DNA of 64,000 nucleotides from Isochrysis galbana (taxonomy: Eukaryota; Haptophyta; Isochrysidales; Isochrysidaceae): contig CM030941.1 of assembly GCA_018136815.1 (NCBI GenBank), positions 3,020,984 to 3,084,983 of the forward strand, in the 5' to 3' direction. Made by a program: the position numbers and the translations under genes. This document shows, piece by piece, positions 22,463 through 33,781 of this stretch (position 1 is the stretch's first letter; every line of letters begins with the position of its first letter). The notes under the pieces were generated by a model. The model had not been told where the DNA came from. It worked only from the letters and a program-made list of their open reading frames with translations, and did not search any database.

Positions 22463-22807
22463 ATGCTCTACCACGTACTTTCTCTGCTCCTTCTCGCACT
22501 CTCCTGGACGCACGCGGCGCTGGTGGAGAGCGGCGGGCGTGCGCTCGCCCGCCTCTCCCGTACCCGCCCGCCCGCCCTCCTCGCCCACCCCGCAGCCTGT
22601 CCCTGCCTCTTCTGCTCTCCGTCTCTCTCCTCTCTCTCAACCCTCTCTCTCTCCTCTCTCTCTCTCTCCTCTCCCTCCAAGATCTCTCCCCACGTGCCGG
22701 GCTGTGGCTGCTCCGCCTGCGCACGCCACTCCGCACTCTGCGACTGCCCCGCATGCTCCTTCCGCCACATGAGCGACTGCGCCTGCGCAGGCTGCGCAAA
22801 GGAGTGA
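22463..22807 (+). CDS. Small secreted cysteine-rich protein with three CxCxxC repeats (putative)
   Basis: From ATG 22463 the frame gives a strong signal peptide (MLYHVLSLLLLALSWTHAAL) and a low-complexity Ser/Leu stretch encoded by (CT)n. It then gives a C-terminal tail with three evenly spaced CxCxxC motifs (CGCSAC, CDCPAC, CACAGC, about 12-13 residues apart), the first two each followed by a His, and a natural stop. The spacing suggests metal binding in the secretory path or outside the cell. The Ser/Leu stretch ends CTCCCTCCAAG, a good splice acceptor, so part of the middle may be intron and the mature protein shorter than 114 aa. I do not recognise the family. No neighbour helps. Confidence 0.4.
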   Translation: MLYHVLSLLLLALSWTHAALVESGGRALARLSRTRPPALLAHPAACPCLFCSPSLSSLSTLSLSSLSLSSPSKISPHVPGCGCSACARHSALCDCPACSFRHMSDCACAGCAKE

Positions 22808-22814
22808 ACAGCAT

Positions 22815-24615
22815 GGTGCACAGAGCTTCTCCCCTCCGCCCCCCGCCCGCCCCTCTCGGTCTGCCCGCTAGCCTCGAGTGAGCGTATAGGCCTCGAGCGC
22901 ACCAGCCAACGCGGGCCCGTACACCGGGATGGCACCCCCGCGCCGCACCACGCGTACCCCACCGAGGAGGGGGAGATCTATGTCACTTGGGAGACAGAGA
23001 GAGGGGGGCGGAGGATGAGAAAGGGCAAAAATCATGGAAGCAGCGGGTAGGCCAGACGGGCGGCACGTATGAACGCACACGCGAGCTCGAATCACCAGAT
23101 AGCCGCCTCCCATGTATCCCAGAGTGGCAATAGTCACGATGCCAGCTGGCATTAGTCATCGATCCTGGTGGAGTATGTTGTAGGCTGTATTTGCTCGGAT
23201 GTATCACAAAGCAGTGACGCCATCCATTTCTTGGCAATCACATTACCTTGCAATTTGGAGTAGGTCTGGCATTGTGCTTGAAATCGTACATTATGCAATT
23301 GCATGAACTCCATTCCCAACGCCGTTGCGCTCAGCGGTGGTCGATGAACTCTCTCGCTATGCTGCAGTGAAATGGTCATGTGATCCCCATGATGCATGTG
23401 TGGCCTTGCATGAACTTCTGAGAGCATGATCCCCGACTCAAGCAGCAAAATGCATGACCATGTGCCTGTTGCAATCGCGAGCGGCTAATTTCTAGTTGGG
23501 ATGTGCGGCGGCCACGAGGGCGGCTGAAGGACAGACTGTTGTACCAACATGGGCTCCGCGCACGAAGAGCCTACGCGTTTTGCGTTTGGCCACATTGGTG
23601 TTGGGCGATTCGTCGGAATATTTGCCCTAAATGCAGTCCTTGCTACACTGGCGTCAATATTTCTGCGGCATAGCATGCACATGGGCACGCTTTGTTGTGG
23701 GCAGGTGTTTTGGGCCGGGAGCAACCGTCTTCCCGACAGTCCGTGCGCCTCCGATTCTCTGGCCCCTTCTGACGAATTGGGCTGACCCATAGAGTCTGAG
23801 GGCAATGAGGAGTGGGGCCACACCGGCGGTAGGCGCGGGGGTTGGAACGATTTCAGGCAAGACGATGTAGATGCGATACGATGCTTCAATATAGCCTGTT
23901 GACGCCACAACAATATCACATACACAAATATTCTTGAAATTTAATTGAGATTTGGAGATGAAATCTCAACAAATTTCATAATCATATTTCATATTTTCAG
24001 CGCGCAGTTTCTAAAATTTCACTGAAAGTTCTAAGAGAAGTCACTTCTCGGGGTATACCTCTTCCCCATGATCAAAATTAGATTCACACCTAGACACGCT
24101 AACGGTGATATCCCGGCGATGTACGCCGGGGTGAAGTGGGACGACCCACAACCAACCCCAGACCCCAGAAGGTCGTTTGCCTTCATTTGGTACCCGGTTG
24201 GAAAGGGCGCGCAGCCGCCCTTGCTGACCAAGCGGAAGAGGAGCATTCCTGAGAGGGGGTTGCCTCCCACAACCCCAACGCGGCAACCTGAGGAGGCCTC
24301 CCGCTTGGCCGAGACGGCAGCAACCTCGCTAGCCAACTCCACCTCGCCCTGCCGCCGGCGGCGTCCCGCCTGGGTCGGGTGAAGGCCCTTGGTCGGGGTG
24401 GCTAGGGTGACAGCGGTGCTACCACCCTGCCGGACCGCGCCGCCTCTTAGCCGCTTCCCTTATGAGACGGGTCTGAAGAAGCCGCGCGACGTCCACCATG
24501 ACATTGCGCTTTTGATGGCCTGGGTGGATGGGACTTTCTTCTCGATGGTTGGAAACATTAGCCGAAGGGTGGCCCTGTGAATATAAACTCGTGAGAGTAT
24601 GTACATGAACAAGGG
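22815..24615. other. No gene; contains one copy of a short dispersed repeat
   Basis: No supportable gene in 1.8 kb. 23773-23840 matches the reverse complement of 30037-30105 (shared GAGGGCAATGAGGA, the CCCATAG core and the CCGGCGG(T/C)AGGCGCGG end) at about 80% by eye. An open frame at 24068-24382 has no recognisable domain. Confidence 0.4.
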
Positions 24616-25098
24616 ATGGTGCCGGTGTGGTTCGAGGCGTTCTGCATCGTGACGTCTGCGCTGATCTTCGCGCAAGGCCTTTGGGCTCGCAATGTCTTGA
24701 TCGCGCTAGCAGGCATCGTGTCGCTCCTCTTCCGCACTCAGCGCATTCTCTTCGGAAACAGCTCTCTTCTATGGATTGACGTATCGGTGGCGTGCGCAGT
24801 CGTCGCCTACGCCGCGCTTTGTCTCGGGTTGGACGTGCGCGCACCTACCGTCTTCTTCTTGTTGAGTTGGGGCGCGTGGTCAGCGGGCGCCCAGACCCTC
24901 TCGTACACCGCTCACATGATTGCTCACACGGCGGTGGTTGTAGCACTCTGTCACGGGTTGCTGTGTCGAGTGTCGTCGCGGGGGAGTAGCGCATGCAACC
25001 TGAGGAAACTTTCCCCGCCGGCCGAGCAGCCTACCCCTCCCCCGGCCCTTCCCCCCCCCCCCCGCCATCAGGCGACTCCCCCCCGTGCACTACTCTAG
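24616..25098 (+). CDS. Multi-pass membrane protein fragment, truncated by repeats
   Basis: From ATG 24616 about 120 residues form four hydrophobic helices with polar loops: WFEAFCIVTSALIFAQGLWA; NVLIALAGIVSLL; LLWIDVSVACAVVAYAALCL; VFFLLSWGAWSAGA. An HxxxH pair follows (AHMIAHTAVV) in the last helix. After LLCRVSSRGSSAC the frame enters family A repeat sequence (Pro-rich) and stops, so the C-terminus is not genuine. The HxxxH in a final helix recalls CREST-type membrane hydrolases, but no other motif confirms this and I do not assign a function. It may be a gene fragment or the last exon of a gene whose end was overwritten. Confidence 0.35.
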   Translation: MVPVWFEAFCIVTSALIFAQGLWARNVLIALAGIVSLLFRTQRILFGNSSLLWIDVSVACAVVAYAALCLGLDVRAPTVFFLLSWGAWSAGAQTLSYTAHMIAHTAVVVALCHGLLCRVSSRGSSACNLRKLSPPAEQPTPPPALPPPPRHQATPPRALL

Positions 25099-25252
25099 GG
25101 GGATAGGGGTGAAGGGCTTACTTAGATATGGTCCGGTGCCCCCCCCCCCCGGTGATCATTCCCCCCCTTCCTCCTGTTTCTCCGGGTGGGCGGCGGCCTC
25201 AGTCCCGACTTCTCCTGTAAACGGGCGCGGGACTTACCAATTTTCGGTGAGC
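25059..25252 (-). repeat. Family A repeat, copy A3 (distal part only)
   Basis: Reverse complement of the distal third of family A: GCCATCAGGCG, the GTGCAC block, GATATGGTCCGG, and TCAGTCCCGACTT facing CGGGCGCGGGACTTACC. The head is missing and the 25.25-27.43 kb array begins at its end. Confidence 0.7.
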
Positions 25253-27430
25253 TCCCACCCCTACCCCCTCACGCGGAAATGTGTCAGATTTCGCCCCTCT
25301 CGAAAACCGCGCACTCCCCCCCCCCGTTAGGGGGGGAAACCAACAACTTTCCCGGGACGCTGCACCACTTGGCGGGGTGGGCTGCTCGGCCGGCATGTCT
25401 TTCCCAGAAAGTTGTTGTTTTCCCCCCTACCCCCTCACGCGGAAAGTTGTCAGATTAGCCCTCCCCCCCAAACTATGGGTTTTTTTAATGGACGAAATCT
25501 GACACATTTCCGCGTGAGGGGGTAGGGGGGGAAACCAACAACTTTCTGGAGGCGGTGCACGACTTGGCGGGGTAGGGTGCTCGGCCGGTGTGCCTTCCCC
25601 AGAAAGTTGTTTGGTTTCCCCCCCCCCTACCCTCACGCGGAAAGTTGTCAGATTTCAACCCCCATGTAAAACAGTTAGCGTTTACAAAAAAAAATAGAAC
25701 GTAGGGGACCCCCCTCCTAAATCTGACAAGTTTCCGCGTGAGGGGTTAGGGGGGGAAACCAACAACTTTCCCGGGACGCTGCCACTTGGAGGGGTAGGCT
25801 GCTCTCGGCCGGTGTGCCTTCCCCATAAAGTTGTTTGGTCCCCCCCTACCCCCTCACGCGGAAAGTTGTCAAATTTCAACCCCCATGTAAACAGTGGGCG
25901 TTTACAAAAAAATGGACCAACACGTAGGGGACCCCCCTCCTAAATCTGACAACTTTCCGCGTGAGGAGAGAGGGGGGTAGGGGGTGGGGTAGGGGAAGGG
26001 AAAATCAACAACTTTCTGGGGAATGCACACCGGCCGAGCAGCCCGTACGTGATGTTCTGTTTTTTTATAGACGCCCACTGTTTTACATCGGGGTTGAAAT
26101 CTGATAGGGGGGGAAACAAACAACTTCTTGGGGAATGCAGCTCGCCTGAGCAGCCCTCCTCCCCAGGCCGTGCCCCCAGGAAGGTGTTTGTCCCCCCCTC
26201 CACGCGGAAAGTTGTTATATTTCGATTACCCTAAAAACGAGCAGTTTTCCATTAGAGGACTGCAATCTGACACCCTTCCGCGTGAGGGGGGAGGGGGGGA
26301 AAGCAACAACTTTCTGGAGGCGCTGCACCACTTGGCGGGGTAGGCTGCTCGGCCGGTGTGCATTTCCTAGAAAGTTGTTGTTTCCCCCCCCTACCCCCTC
26401 ACGCGGAAATGTGTCAGATTTCAACCCTCATTTAAAGCAGTGGGGATTTACAAAAAAAAAAATCGAACACGTAGAGAACTCCCCTCCCAAATCTGACAAC
26501 TTTCCGCGTGAGGGGGGAGGGGGGGAAAGCAACAACTTTCTGGAGGCGCTGTACGACTTGGCGGGGTAGGCTGCTCGGCCGGTGTGCATTCCCTGGAAAG
26601 TTGTTCTTTCCCCCCCCTACCCCCCTACGCGGGAAGGTGTCAGATTAGCGAGATCACAAACCGCGCATACCACCCTTTCAAACCGCGCATAAATCTGACA
26701 ACTTCCCGCGTGAGGGGGTAAGGGGGGAAACAAACAACTTCTTGGGGAATGCAGCTCGCCCGAGCAGCCCTTCTCCCCAGGCCGTGCAGTCTCCCCAGGA
26801 AGTTGTTTGTTTCCCCCCCTCTCCCCTTACGCGGGAAGGTGTCAGATTAGCGAGATCACAAACCGCCCCTACCCCTCTACGCGGAACGTTGTCAGATTTC
26901 AATCCCATGTACAAGTGGGCGTTTACAACAAAAAGAACACTACGTAGGGGACCTCCGTCCAGTCTGACAACGTTCCGCGCGAGGGGGTAGGGGGGGAACC
27001 AAACAACTTTCTGGGGGATGCCGCACGCTCGTGCAGCCCTCCTCCCCAAGTGGTGCATCGACCCCAGAAAGTTGTTGTTTTCCCCCCCTACCCCTCTACG
27101 CGGAACGTTGTCAGATTTCAATCCCATGTACAAGTGGGCGTTTACAACAAAAAGAACACCACGTAGGGAACCTCCGTCCAGTCTGACAACGTTCCGCGCG
27201 AGGGGGTAGGGGGGGAACCAAACAACTTTCTGGGGGATGCCGCACGCTCGTGCAGCCCTCCTCCCCAAGTGGTGCATCGACCCCAGAAAGTTGTTGTTTT
27301 CCCCCCCTACCCCTCTACGCGGAACGTTGTCAGATTTCAATCCCATGTACAAGTGGGCGTTTACAACAAAAAGAACACGACGTAGGGAACCTCCGTCCAG
27401 TCTGACAACGTTCCGCGCGAGGGGGTAGCG
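25253..27430. repeat. 2.2-kb array of dyad-symmetric units (period about 219 bp)
   Basis: The core ACGCGGAAAGTTGTCAGA and variants occur about twenty times in alternating orientation. Each unit holds two inverted repeats. One is built on this core with C-rich and G-rich outer arms. The other is built on CAACTTTCTGGGG/CCCCAGAAAGTTG around a loop related to CCGAGCAGCC. The last three units are nearly identical with an exact 219-bp spacing (26873, 27092, 27311). Earlier units are diverged and vary in length. Runs of C and G flank every hairpin. The array ends abruptly in GAGCGA repeats. No coding signal; open frames inside simply repeat with the unit. Confidence 0.8.
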
Positions 27431-27835
27431 AGAGCGAGAGCGAGAGCGAGAGCGAGAGAGAGAGAGAGAGGAGGGAGCGAGGAGGGAGCGAGGAGAGGAA
27501 GGGCCCCTCGGCGCATGACGATCAGAGGAGGAGAGAGATCCCTCGTACTCGAGCTCTTTGCAGACCGAGGGTACGACTCAAGGGCCAATCGAAAACGCTG
27601 CACTGAGCGCGCCCTCGCCCTCGCTCTCGCTCTCCTCCCCCGCTCTCCCTGCTCCGTCGACTCTCCGTCCGTCGACTCTCCGTCCGTCGACTTCTCTCCG
27701 CCCGCCCCCTCCGCCCCTCCGCCCCCTCCGCCCCCTCCGCCCCTCCGCCCCTCCGCCCCCTCCGCCCCCTCCGCCCCTCCGCCCCTCCGCCCCCTCCGCC
27801 CCTCCGCCTCTCCCCTGCTTTCGCCCCAAATCTAA
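27427..27835. repeat. (GAGCGA)n and CCTCCGCCC-type low complexity
   Basis: GAGCGA steps at 27427-27470. Then, after about 130 bp of ordinary sequence, CCCCTCCGCC repeats at 27690-27820, including the 12-mer TCTCCGTCCGTC duplicated at 27663. Proline- or glycine-rich frames here are artefacts. 27836-28340 holds no gene I can support. Confidence 0.75.
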
Positions 27836-28339
27836 AAAGTTCGGACGGCCATGCCCACCAGCGCTGCATCAGACGCTCACTCCAATGCCCCACACGAAGA
27901 GCGCTTCAAGCGCAAGCGCAACCAGGAGGTGACCGACTCGGAGGGCATCAATTGCTCATGGAAGCGATTCTCCTGGTCGTGCTTTCCAATCTACTCGTCG
28001 ATTGCCGCCCGCGTCGATAGTGCACGTATGTAGTATCGGCCCTCCTCAACGGGAGCGCATCGCGAACCTGTTCCGACAGCTGGGCATAGACTTCGTGGAG
28101 GAAACGCCCTGGTGATTGTCGGGGGGCGGTAGCGGTAGCCGGGATTCAACAATCGAAACGTTTTACAACAAAAAAAAACTGGCACCGAATGAAGGCAAGG
28201 CGCCTGAAGAGGAAAACATAGCTACTACCGATACCGCCATTTTGGCTTCGCTGCGGAGCTATTACGTTTGGCTATTTAGCGCAAAGACATCGCAAAGCAC
28301 AGAGCCCCTCCTTCACGCTCTAAGACAGCGACAGATACC

Positions 28340-28775
28340 AGCGAGTCATAGTCATAGACCCAGATGGGACAATAGGCTTCTAATAGGTTCTATTAAGAGG
28401 TCAAGGTCAAGAGGCCTACCAGACCTGTTAGCTGTTAATAGGTAATAGGTAAAAAAAAACCTTTCAATATTCTCGCCACGCGCGTGGCTATAGGCCTATA
28501 CTATAGGTACCGCTATCGTAGCCACGCCCAAATCATCTCGGATCCCTTCCTCTCCCTATTAGTAACTTAGCTGAGAAGTCAGAAGCCAATCATATTCATA
28601 ATGTACATCACATACTCATACATCTATAATATTAGTAAAATGAGTTTAATTTTGACCTGTTACGGACCTATTGCGACCTGTCAATAGGTCCTCTTAATAG
28701 GAATAGGCCCCCGAAACCTGTTGACCTTGTACCTGTTGTCCCATCCGGGGTCATAGATCCTATTTGGACAAGCCT
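28340..28775. repeat. Imperfect long inverted repeat (foldback remnant)
   Basis: 28350-28445 and the reverse complement of 28668-28765 share blocks such as GATGGGACAA, CTATTAAGAGG and AATAGGT in the same order, with a loop of about 220 bp that is AT-rich. It has the look of a decayed foldback element. No termini can be fixed. Confidence 0.35.
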
Positions 28776-28945
28776 ATCGGCTGCGCCGAGATCATTAGGG
28801 CGATACGACAAATGGCGAAAGGCAAGTCCACAGGGCCGGATGGCATACCGATAGAGTTCTACCAAAGCTTCGAGGAGCTCGTAGCACCGCGTTTGAAGGA
28901 AATGTTCCAAGAAGCGTACCGGGTAGGGGCTCTAGGGCTCTACCG
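28770..28945 (+). mobile_element. LINE reverse-transcriptase fragment
   Basis: The frame reads AEIIRAIRQMAKGKSTGPDG, then IPIEFYQSFEELVAPRLKEM and FQEAYRVGALG. This is the conserved start of the non-LTR retrotransposon RT domain (gKspGPDGip-efy). The frame loses similarity after about 28945 and no further RT blocks follow, so only about 55 codons survive. Confidence 0.75.
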
Positions 28946-29624
28946 GAGGACACGTGCTCGGGAGCTCCGATTCCGATTCGCGTTCCGTGCCACTTCCCCG
29001 TCCATTTCACATGCCCGTCATTTGCCCTCCCCGTTCTCCCGATGAGCCCGTTCCGGGCTCCCCGGATGAACCGTGCGCCGCGCTAGCCGCCAGAGCGCCT
29101 CCGCGGCTCGTTTCCAAAGAGGAAACGAGCTTCGCTCCGACAAGCACAAAATCGGCGCTCGCGCCTTCAGCTGTCGCTCCTCGCTCCTCCGAGTTTCCAA
29201 GATGGAGAGGACCTTTCATCCCCCGCCCAAGAGCCACCCAATGCCCCATCCGAACCCGAGCCACCCAAGCCACCCCAAGCTGAGGTTGGAGCTCCAAAGA
29301 GCTCCGCCTCCCTCATTGATCATTGAAGAACTCCTTCTTCCAGCGCGCCGCCCAAGTCCGTCCAAGAGGCGCCTCCGCCTCCTGGGTGCGCGCGCTTTCC
29401 TCCTGGGAGGAGGTTCATCAGTGAGGACCAGTTCTTATTTTTTTTTGTTGAAACAAACTCTTTCCACCGACAAAACACTTCACCCACACGCCCACCAGAC
29501 CGGTAACGGGGGAGGGGGGGGGGGGGACAGGCCAAGCGCGTGCCACGGAAGATCAGGGTGGCGCGATCGCGTTCATTCCTCCGCGCCCAAGGGCGTTCGG
29601 GTCCTCACGCCTTTGAGCGCGGTT
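28946..29624. other. No gene seen; short palindromes
   Basis: Contains CTCGTTTCC-AAA-GGAAACGAG-like and GGAGCTCCAAAGAGCTCC palindromes and a long G run at 29510. No domain in any frame. Confidence 0.4.
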
Positions 29625-29986
29625 CTGTGACGACCCGGCTTGCGGTGGCCGCCGCCGGCGTCGCGCTCGCCGTCGCGTGGGTGCCCCGAGGGCGCCACTT
29701 CTCGCACCCCCATCACACGCTCGGGATCGTCGCCTTCGCCCTCGCCCTGCTGCAGCCGCTCAACGCGCTCGTGCGCGGCACGCCCGGCGCCCGCCCCGCA
29801 CGCCGCGCCGTGTGGCGGGTCGCGCACAAGGGGACGGGCTACGCCGTGCTCGGCGTGGGCGTCTACCAGGCCCTCTCGGGGCGCGCCCTCATGCCGAGCC
29901 AAGGCGACGCCGTTCTCGTCGCGTACGTGGTGCTCCTGGGCCTCTCCTTCGGGGTGCTCGCGGGGGGGGGGCTCATGGTAGGGTGA
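29625..29986 (+). pseudogene. Cytochrome b561-like transmembrane fragment
   Basis: The frame gives four hydrophobic helices with HPHHTLGIVAFALALLQPLN, a short ARRAVWR loop and VAHKGTGYAVLGVGVYQALS. The spacing of histidines at the helix starts and the H...G...Q.L, W..H pattern are those of the cytochrome b561/ferric-reductase domain, where they bind haem for transmembrane electron transfer. There is no in-frame ATG upstream (the frame opens at a GTG near 29540), and the usual N-terminal helices or DOMON domain are absent. It is likely a truncated gene piece, or one exon of a gene whose other exons I cannot find. Confidence 0.45.
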
Positions 29987-31095
29987 GACTGGAAGGGAAA
30001 GGAGACCAAATGAAGGCAAGCCGCCTCAGCCGCGCCTGCCGCCGGCTTGGCCCCTTCCTCATTGCCCTCAGGCCCTATGGGCCATCCCAACTCGTCATTC
30101 TCCTTAGAAGATGGATCCGCTCGACATTCGATTGAACATGGGCTCCTGCGCTGGCCAACGCGCGAGCGCTGCTGCGCAAGCCTGTGCCCCCCGATTGGTG
30201 AGCGATGCGAGTTGGCTCGACGCCGTTCTTTTGCGAGAACTCACCCGTCGCGGCACCCCAGCCCGACATGCATCTCAATCCCTTTTCTACACAAACAATC
30301 TGGTCATCTACCTACTAGCGAAACCGGACAGGAGACTGGCAAAGCGCGGGTCAACACATAGCTAAGCAATCTCGAGCTGGAAGCTGGTACTGTCGCTTCA
30401 AGCATCACAGAATGTGGCACGCGCTTGAGGCTTCTGATTAACGTTGAGAAAAAGCAAACAAAATGCACGTCCGACAACAATGAGAATTGTTACGCGCACA
30501 GTTGGATCGGGACGTTGGATCCCGGAGAGGCCATTGCACATGGTGGCGCTCTGCCACTTTCATTTTGGCGAGCGCGTCGCCAAAACCGGAACAACAAAAG
30601 GCGACGTCGGCGTCGGCCATGACTCACATTCTCGGGGCCACGCTTGCCCTGCTGCCTCGCTATTGCCACGAAAGTGGCTAAGAACCGGACCAGTCCTCAC
30701 GTTGCGCGGAAAGAAGCGCTGCCCCAACCTCCGATCAATGCACCGGGACTCGCCACCGCGCTGTATTCAACACCCGAATCATGGGCCCCTGGGGCCCTTG
30801 AGATTCACGCACTAGTTCCCACGCCATGAGTGCCCCCGCTTGCCGCCGCACCGTGCTCCCATTCGTCTCAAGTTTCGTCCATGCGGCACGACGATGGACA
30901 AGAGGGCAGTGTCTCTTGAGAACGTCTTGGTTGGAAACTGGTACAGCGCGCCCGCCCAGCCCGAGATGAGCCATGGGTGACAACCACCGACACAAGGGCG
31001 CCTCCCACAGCACCCGCACGAAGATTTTCAACACGTGGGCCGCGCCAAATTCCGGCGAAGACTAAAGGCGCCACCATTGGCCGACGCCTGGCGCC
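29987..31095. other. No gene; one short dispersed repeat copy
   Basis: 30037-30105 is the inverted partner of 23773-23840. Otherwise no frame has a recognisable domain. The last part is the 3' flank of the WD40 gene. Confidence 0.4.
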
Positions 31096-32898
31096 TCAGG
31101 GCATCTCGAGGACGCGCACGTGATGATCCCCGGCGGCGGTGGCGATGCGCGCACCGTCAGTTGAAATATCAAGGCCATATATGCCCTTGGGAAGAGTAAG
31201 CGCTGCAATGGGCTTCCGTGTCTCGACCGAGAAGGCGCGCACCTCGTTGGCGCCCGAGCCGCCGGCGACGACGGTGGCACCATTATCGCTTTTGGAGAAC
31301 TGCGCGGCGTAGACCTGGCAGGGCTCATGGTCGCGTCCTAGTGCCGGCCACGGGAAGGTGCAGACAAGCTGGCTTGTGCGGATATCCCAGAGCTGCAACT
31401 GCTCCTCGTGCCGCCATGAGCCCGAGAGGATGTAATTGCCCGCCATATCGAGGGCGTCACCACAAATGTGCGGACCGTAGATCGAGAGAACGGCTGACTG
31501 CGAACGCACGTCCCAGAGCTGGACGGTGTTGTCCCAGCCGCCAGAGAGGAGCATATCACGCTGCACGCCGTAGCGTAGGCCAAAGATGCGGTTTGAGTGG
31601 CCCGAGTGCACGGTGTCGGTCGGGAAGCATGGCACTCTGTCGAGTGAGCTCGCAAGCGTGACAATGACAGACTTAGTCGCGTCGTCGTAGATGCGGATAT
31701 TGCAGTCGCGGCCGGCGGTTGCGAAGCGGCCGCCCACAGTGTCGAAGTCGAGCGCGTAAACCTGATTATTGTCCTCGGTGATGGTGTGCAGGCACTTTGC
31801 TGAGGGCACATGCCAATGCTTGATCGTCCCGTCTGAGTTGGCCTCGACGAGGACGTTCTTAGTAAAGGCTGCTGAGCCATGCGGCCGGAAGCGCAAGCAC
31901 GTGGTCGGCAAGATGAGGCGCTCATCGCAGAGCGAGTGCACAAGCTTGCCATTGTTGGCATTGTAGATGCGGAGAATGCCATCACCGCACCCAGCCGCCA
32001 CCAGCTCGTCGTCGGGCGAGAAGCGGATGCAGAAGACGTCGGCCGGCTCGCCCGGGTTGTCACGCGGAAGGTGGGGTGTGACAGCATCGCTCGACCAGGC
32101 CGTCTTGAATGAGGCGGCCGCGAGCCGCGAGGAGCGGAGCACCGGGCGCGGCGAGTCATTGGAGGCCTCCTCGTCCTTCATCTGCGTGTGGGCGGGAGAC
32201 GTAGATGTCGTGGCGAGGGGCAGGCTATCTGTGTGAACAAGCGGAGCGTGCGGCTACCACGAGAGAGGTAAGCGAGAGAGGAAGTGGAATGGCTGCAGGG
32301 CTAGAAGGAGCCAGAAAAGACTGGCGAAGGTGAGAGGGACTAGAAGACCAGTGTGAGGAAGGGGAAAAGTTAGAAAGGTAGCCTGAAGAAGAATTCGTCC
32401 TTGCAGCGCGAGCACTCGTGCTCGTCGCATGACTCCGGTCTTTCGCTTCCGCTTTCTTCTTCTCTCACTACCGGGAGAGGCAACGTAAGCCACGAGGAGA
32501 GCAGAACCAGCGAGCGAGAGTAACAGGGAAGTAGAAAATAGGCATTGGACGCGCAAGAAAGAGACCGAGAGAGGAATGGGGGGGGGGAAGGGAGGGAGAG
32601 GGGGAGAGAGAAAGGCCGGGCGGGGAGGGGGGGAAGGAGGGGGAAAGGTGAAGGAAGGGGGAGGGAGGGAGGGGGGAGGGAGGGAGGGAGGGAGGGAGGG
32701 AGGGAGAGAGAGAGAGAAACGGAGGGGGAGCAAGCTACCGCTCATCCTTTCTTCCCTCCCTCCCTCCCTCTCTCTATCTGCGGGGCTGGGCGTGTGAGTG
32801 GGATGCGGCAAATGCGGCATGCCTACCTTGCGCCGCTTCATCGGGCTCGATTCGGCTTCGCGCATGATGTCGTCAGAGATCTGCCGGGTGGCAGCCAT
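31096..32898 (-). CDS. WD40-repeat protein, two exons
   Basis: Proposed exons are 32898-32827 (24 codons) and 32181-31096, joined in phase 0 by AAG|GTAGGC...CACACGCAG (645-nt intron), giving 385 aa. Exon 1 gives MAATRQISDDIMREAE and ends KRRK. Exon 2 alone also starts with ATG, so initiation there is possible. About seven WD blades follow: FCIRFSPDDELVAAGCGDGI, CLRFRPHG...EANSDGTIKHW, YALDFDTVGGRFATAGRDCN, IFGLRYGVQRDMLLSGGWDN (ending VQLWDV), NYILSGSWRHEEQLQLWDIR, VYAAQFSKSDNGATVVAGGS and YGLDISTDGARIATAAGDHH. A beta-propeller scaffold is certain. The particular pathway is not evident. The closing blade ends at the natural stop, so the protein looks complete. The intron is purine-rich on the plus strand. 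Confidence 0.85.
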
Positions 32899-33552
32899 TT
32901 CGCTCGCTCTCTTCTCTCTTTCTCTCCCCCCTTCCCCCCCCCCCTCTCCCTCTAGCCGCGTGTTTATCTGAGAAAGAGGGGTGAGAAGAGAAATCATTGG
33001 GGGTGGACTTGGGACGGTGGACCTGGGTAGAAAAGAGAGAGAGGACGGGTGACGAGAGAGTCAGGAGAACGCGGAGAGAAGTTGTGAGGACATTCACGGG
33101 GGGGGGGGTGTAACAGAGGGGGGGGAAGAGACCCACACACAGAGTAAAGGAAGGGATTTACGTGATGGATTGGTGGATGATGACTCCTGGAGGGAGAGGA
33201 GAGAGAGAGAGAGAGGGATGGAGAGAGAGAGCGAGAGAGAGAGAGAGTGAGAGGGGGGGGGGGGACGCCGTGTAATATTATCTTTTCCCACCCAACAAAC
33301 AGTGGACCCACGACCACTATGAGCGCCCCTGTCGCAGGAGACATCTGTGTTCCTCTCACCTCCAAAACCTAACCCAGAGTCGAATTACATTTCTCGTGAG
33401 GTTGGGTCATCTCTGTGGCCAGCTGCCGCCACGACAGAGGAAGAGGCAGGAGAGAGAAACGGCCCGCGTTTCGTCATCGGTGAATGTGCCATGAAGAGAC
33501 CGTCATCACCACACAGTCTTCACAGCGTCCCGTGTTCTCTCTTTCTCTCTCT

Positions 33553-33590
<38 letters not shown>

Positions 33591-33660
33591 TCCCTCTCTC
33601 TCTCTTTCTCTCTCCCTCCCTCCCTCCCTCCCTCCCCCCCCATCTCTCTCCTGAGGAGCC
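32899..33660. repeat. Purine/pyrimidine-rich low-complexity flank
   Basis: G runs and (GA)n from 32580 through 33260, then (CT)n and (CCCT)n from 33535 to 33640. Nothing coding. 33661-33690 has a short GTTAGGGTTAGG, facing CCTAACG nearby, too short for telomeric DNA. Confidence 0.75.
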
Positions 33661-33781
33661 GCGCAGCCGCCCGTTAGGGTTAGGTGGCCTAGCCCTAACG
33701 ACGAACTAAGAGCGATCAGTACTCTTCAAATGGCATCTAAGGTGGCTCGCCATGATGCGGCATGGCACCCGGTCACCCGGT

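Noticed and set aside
23152-23925. Two minus-strand frames of about 100 and 146 codons
   Set aside because: No domain. Part of the sequence is a dispersed repeat also found inverted at 30037-30105.
26742-27428. Three similar 63-82-codon frames in the array
   Set aside because: They recur exactly because the 219-bp unit is a multiple of three. There is no start context or protein pattern.
25253-27430. Repeat array considered as CRISPR
   Set aside because: There are no constant-length short repeats with unique spacers. The units are long inverted repeats in a eukaryotic context.
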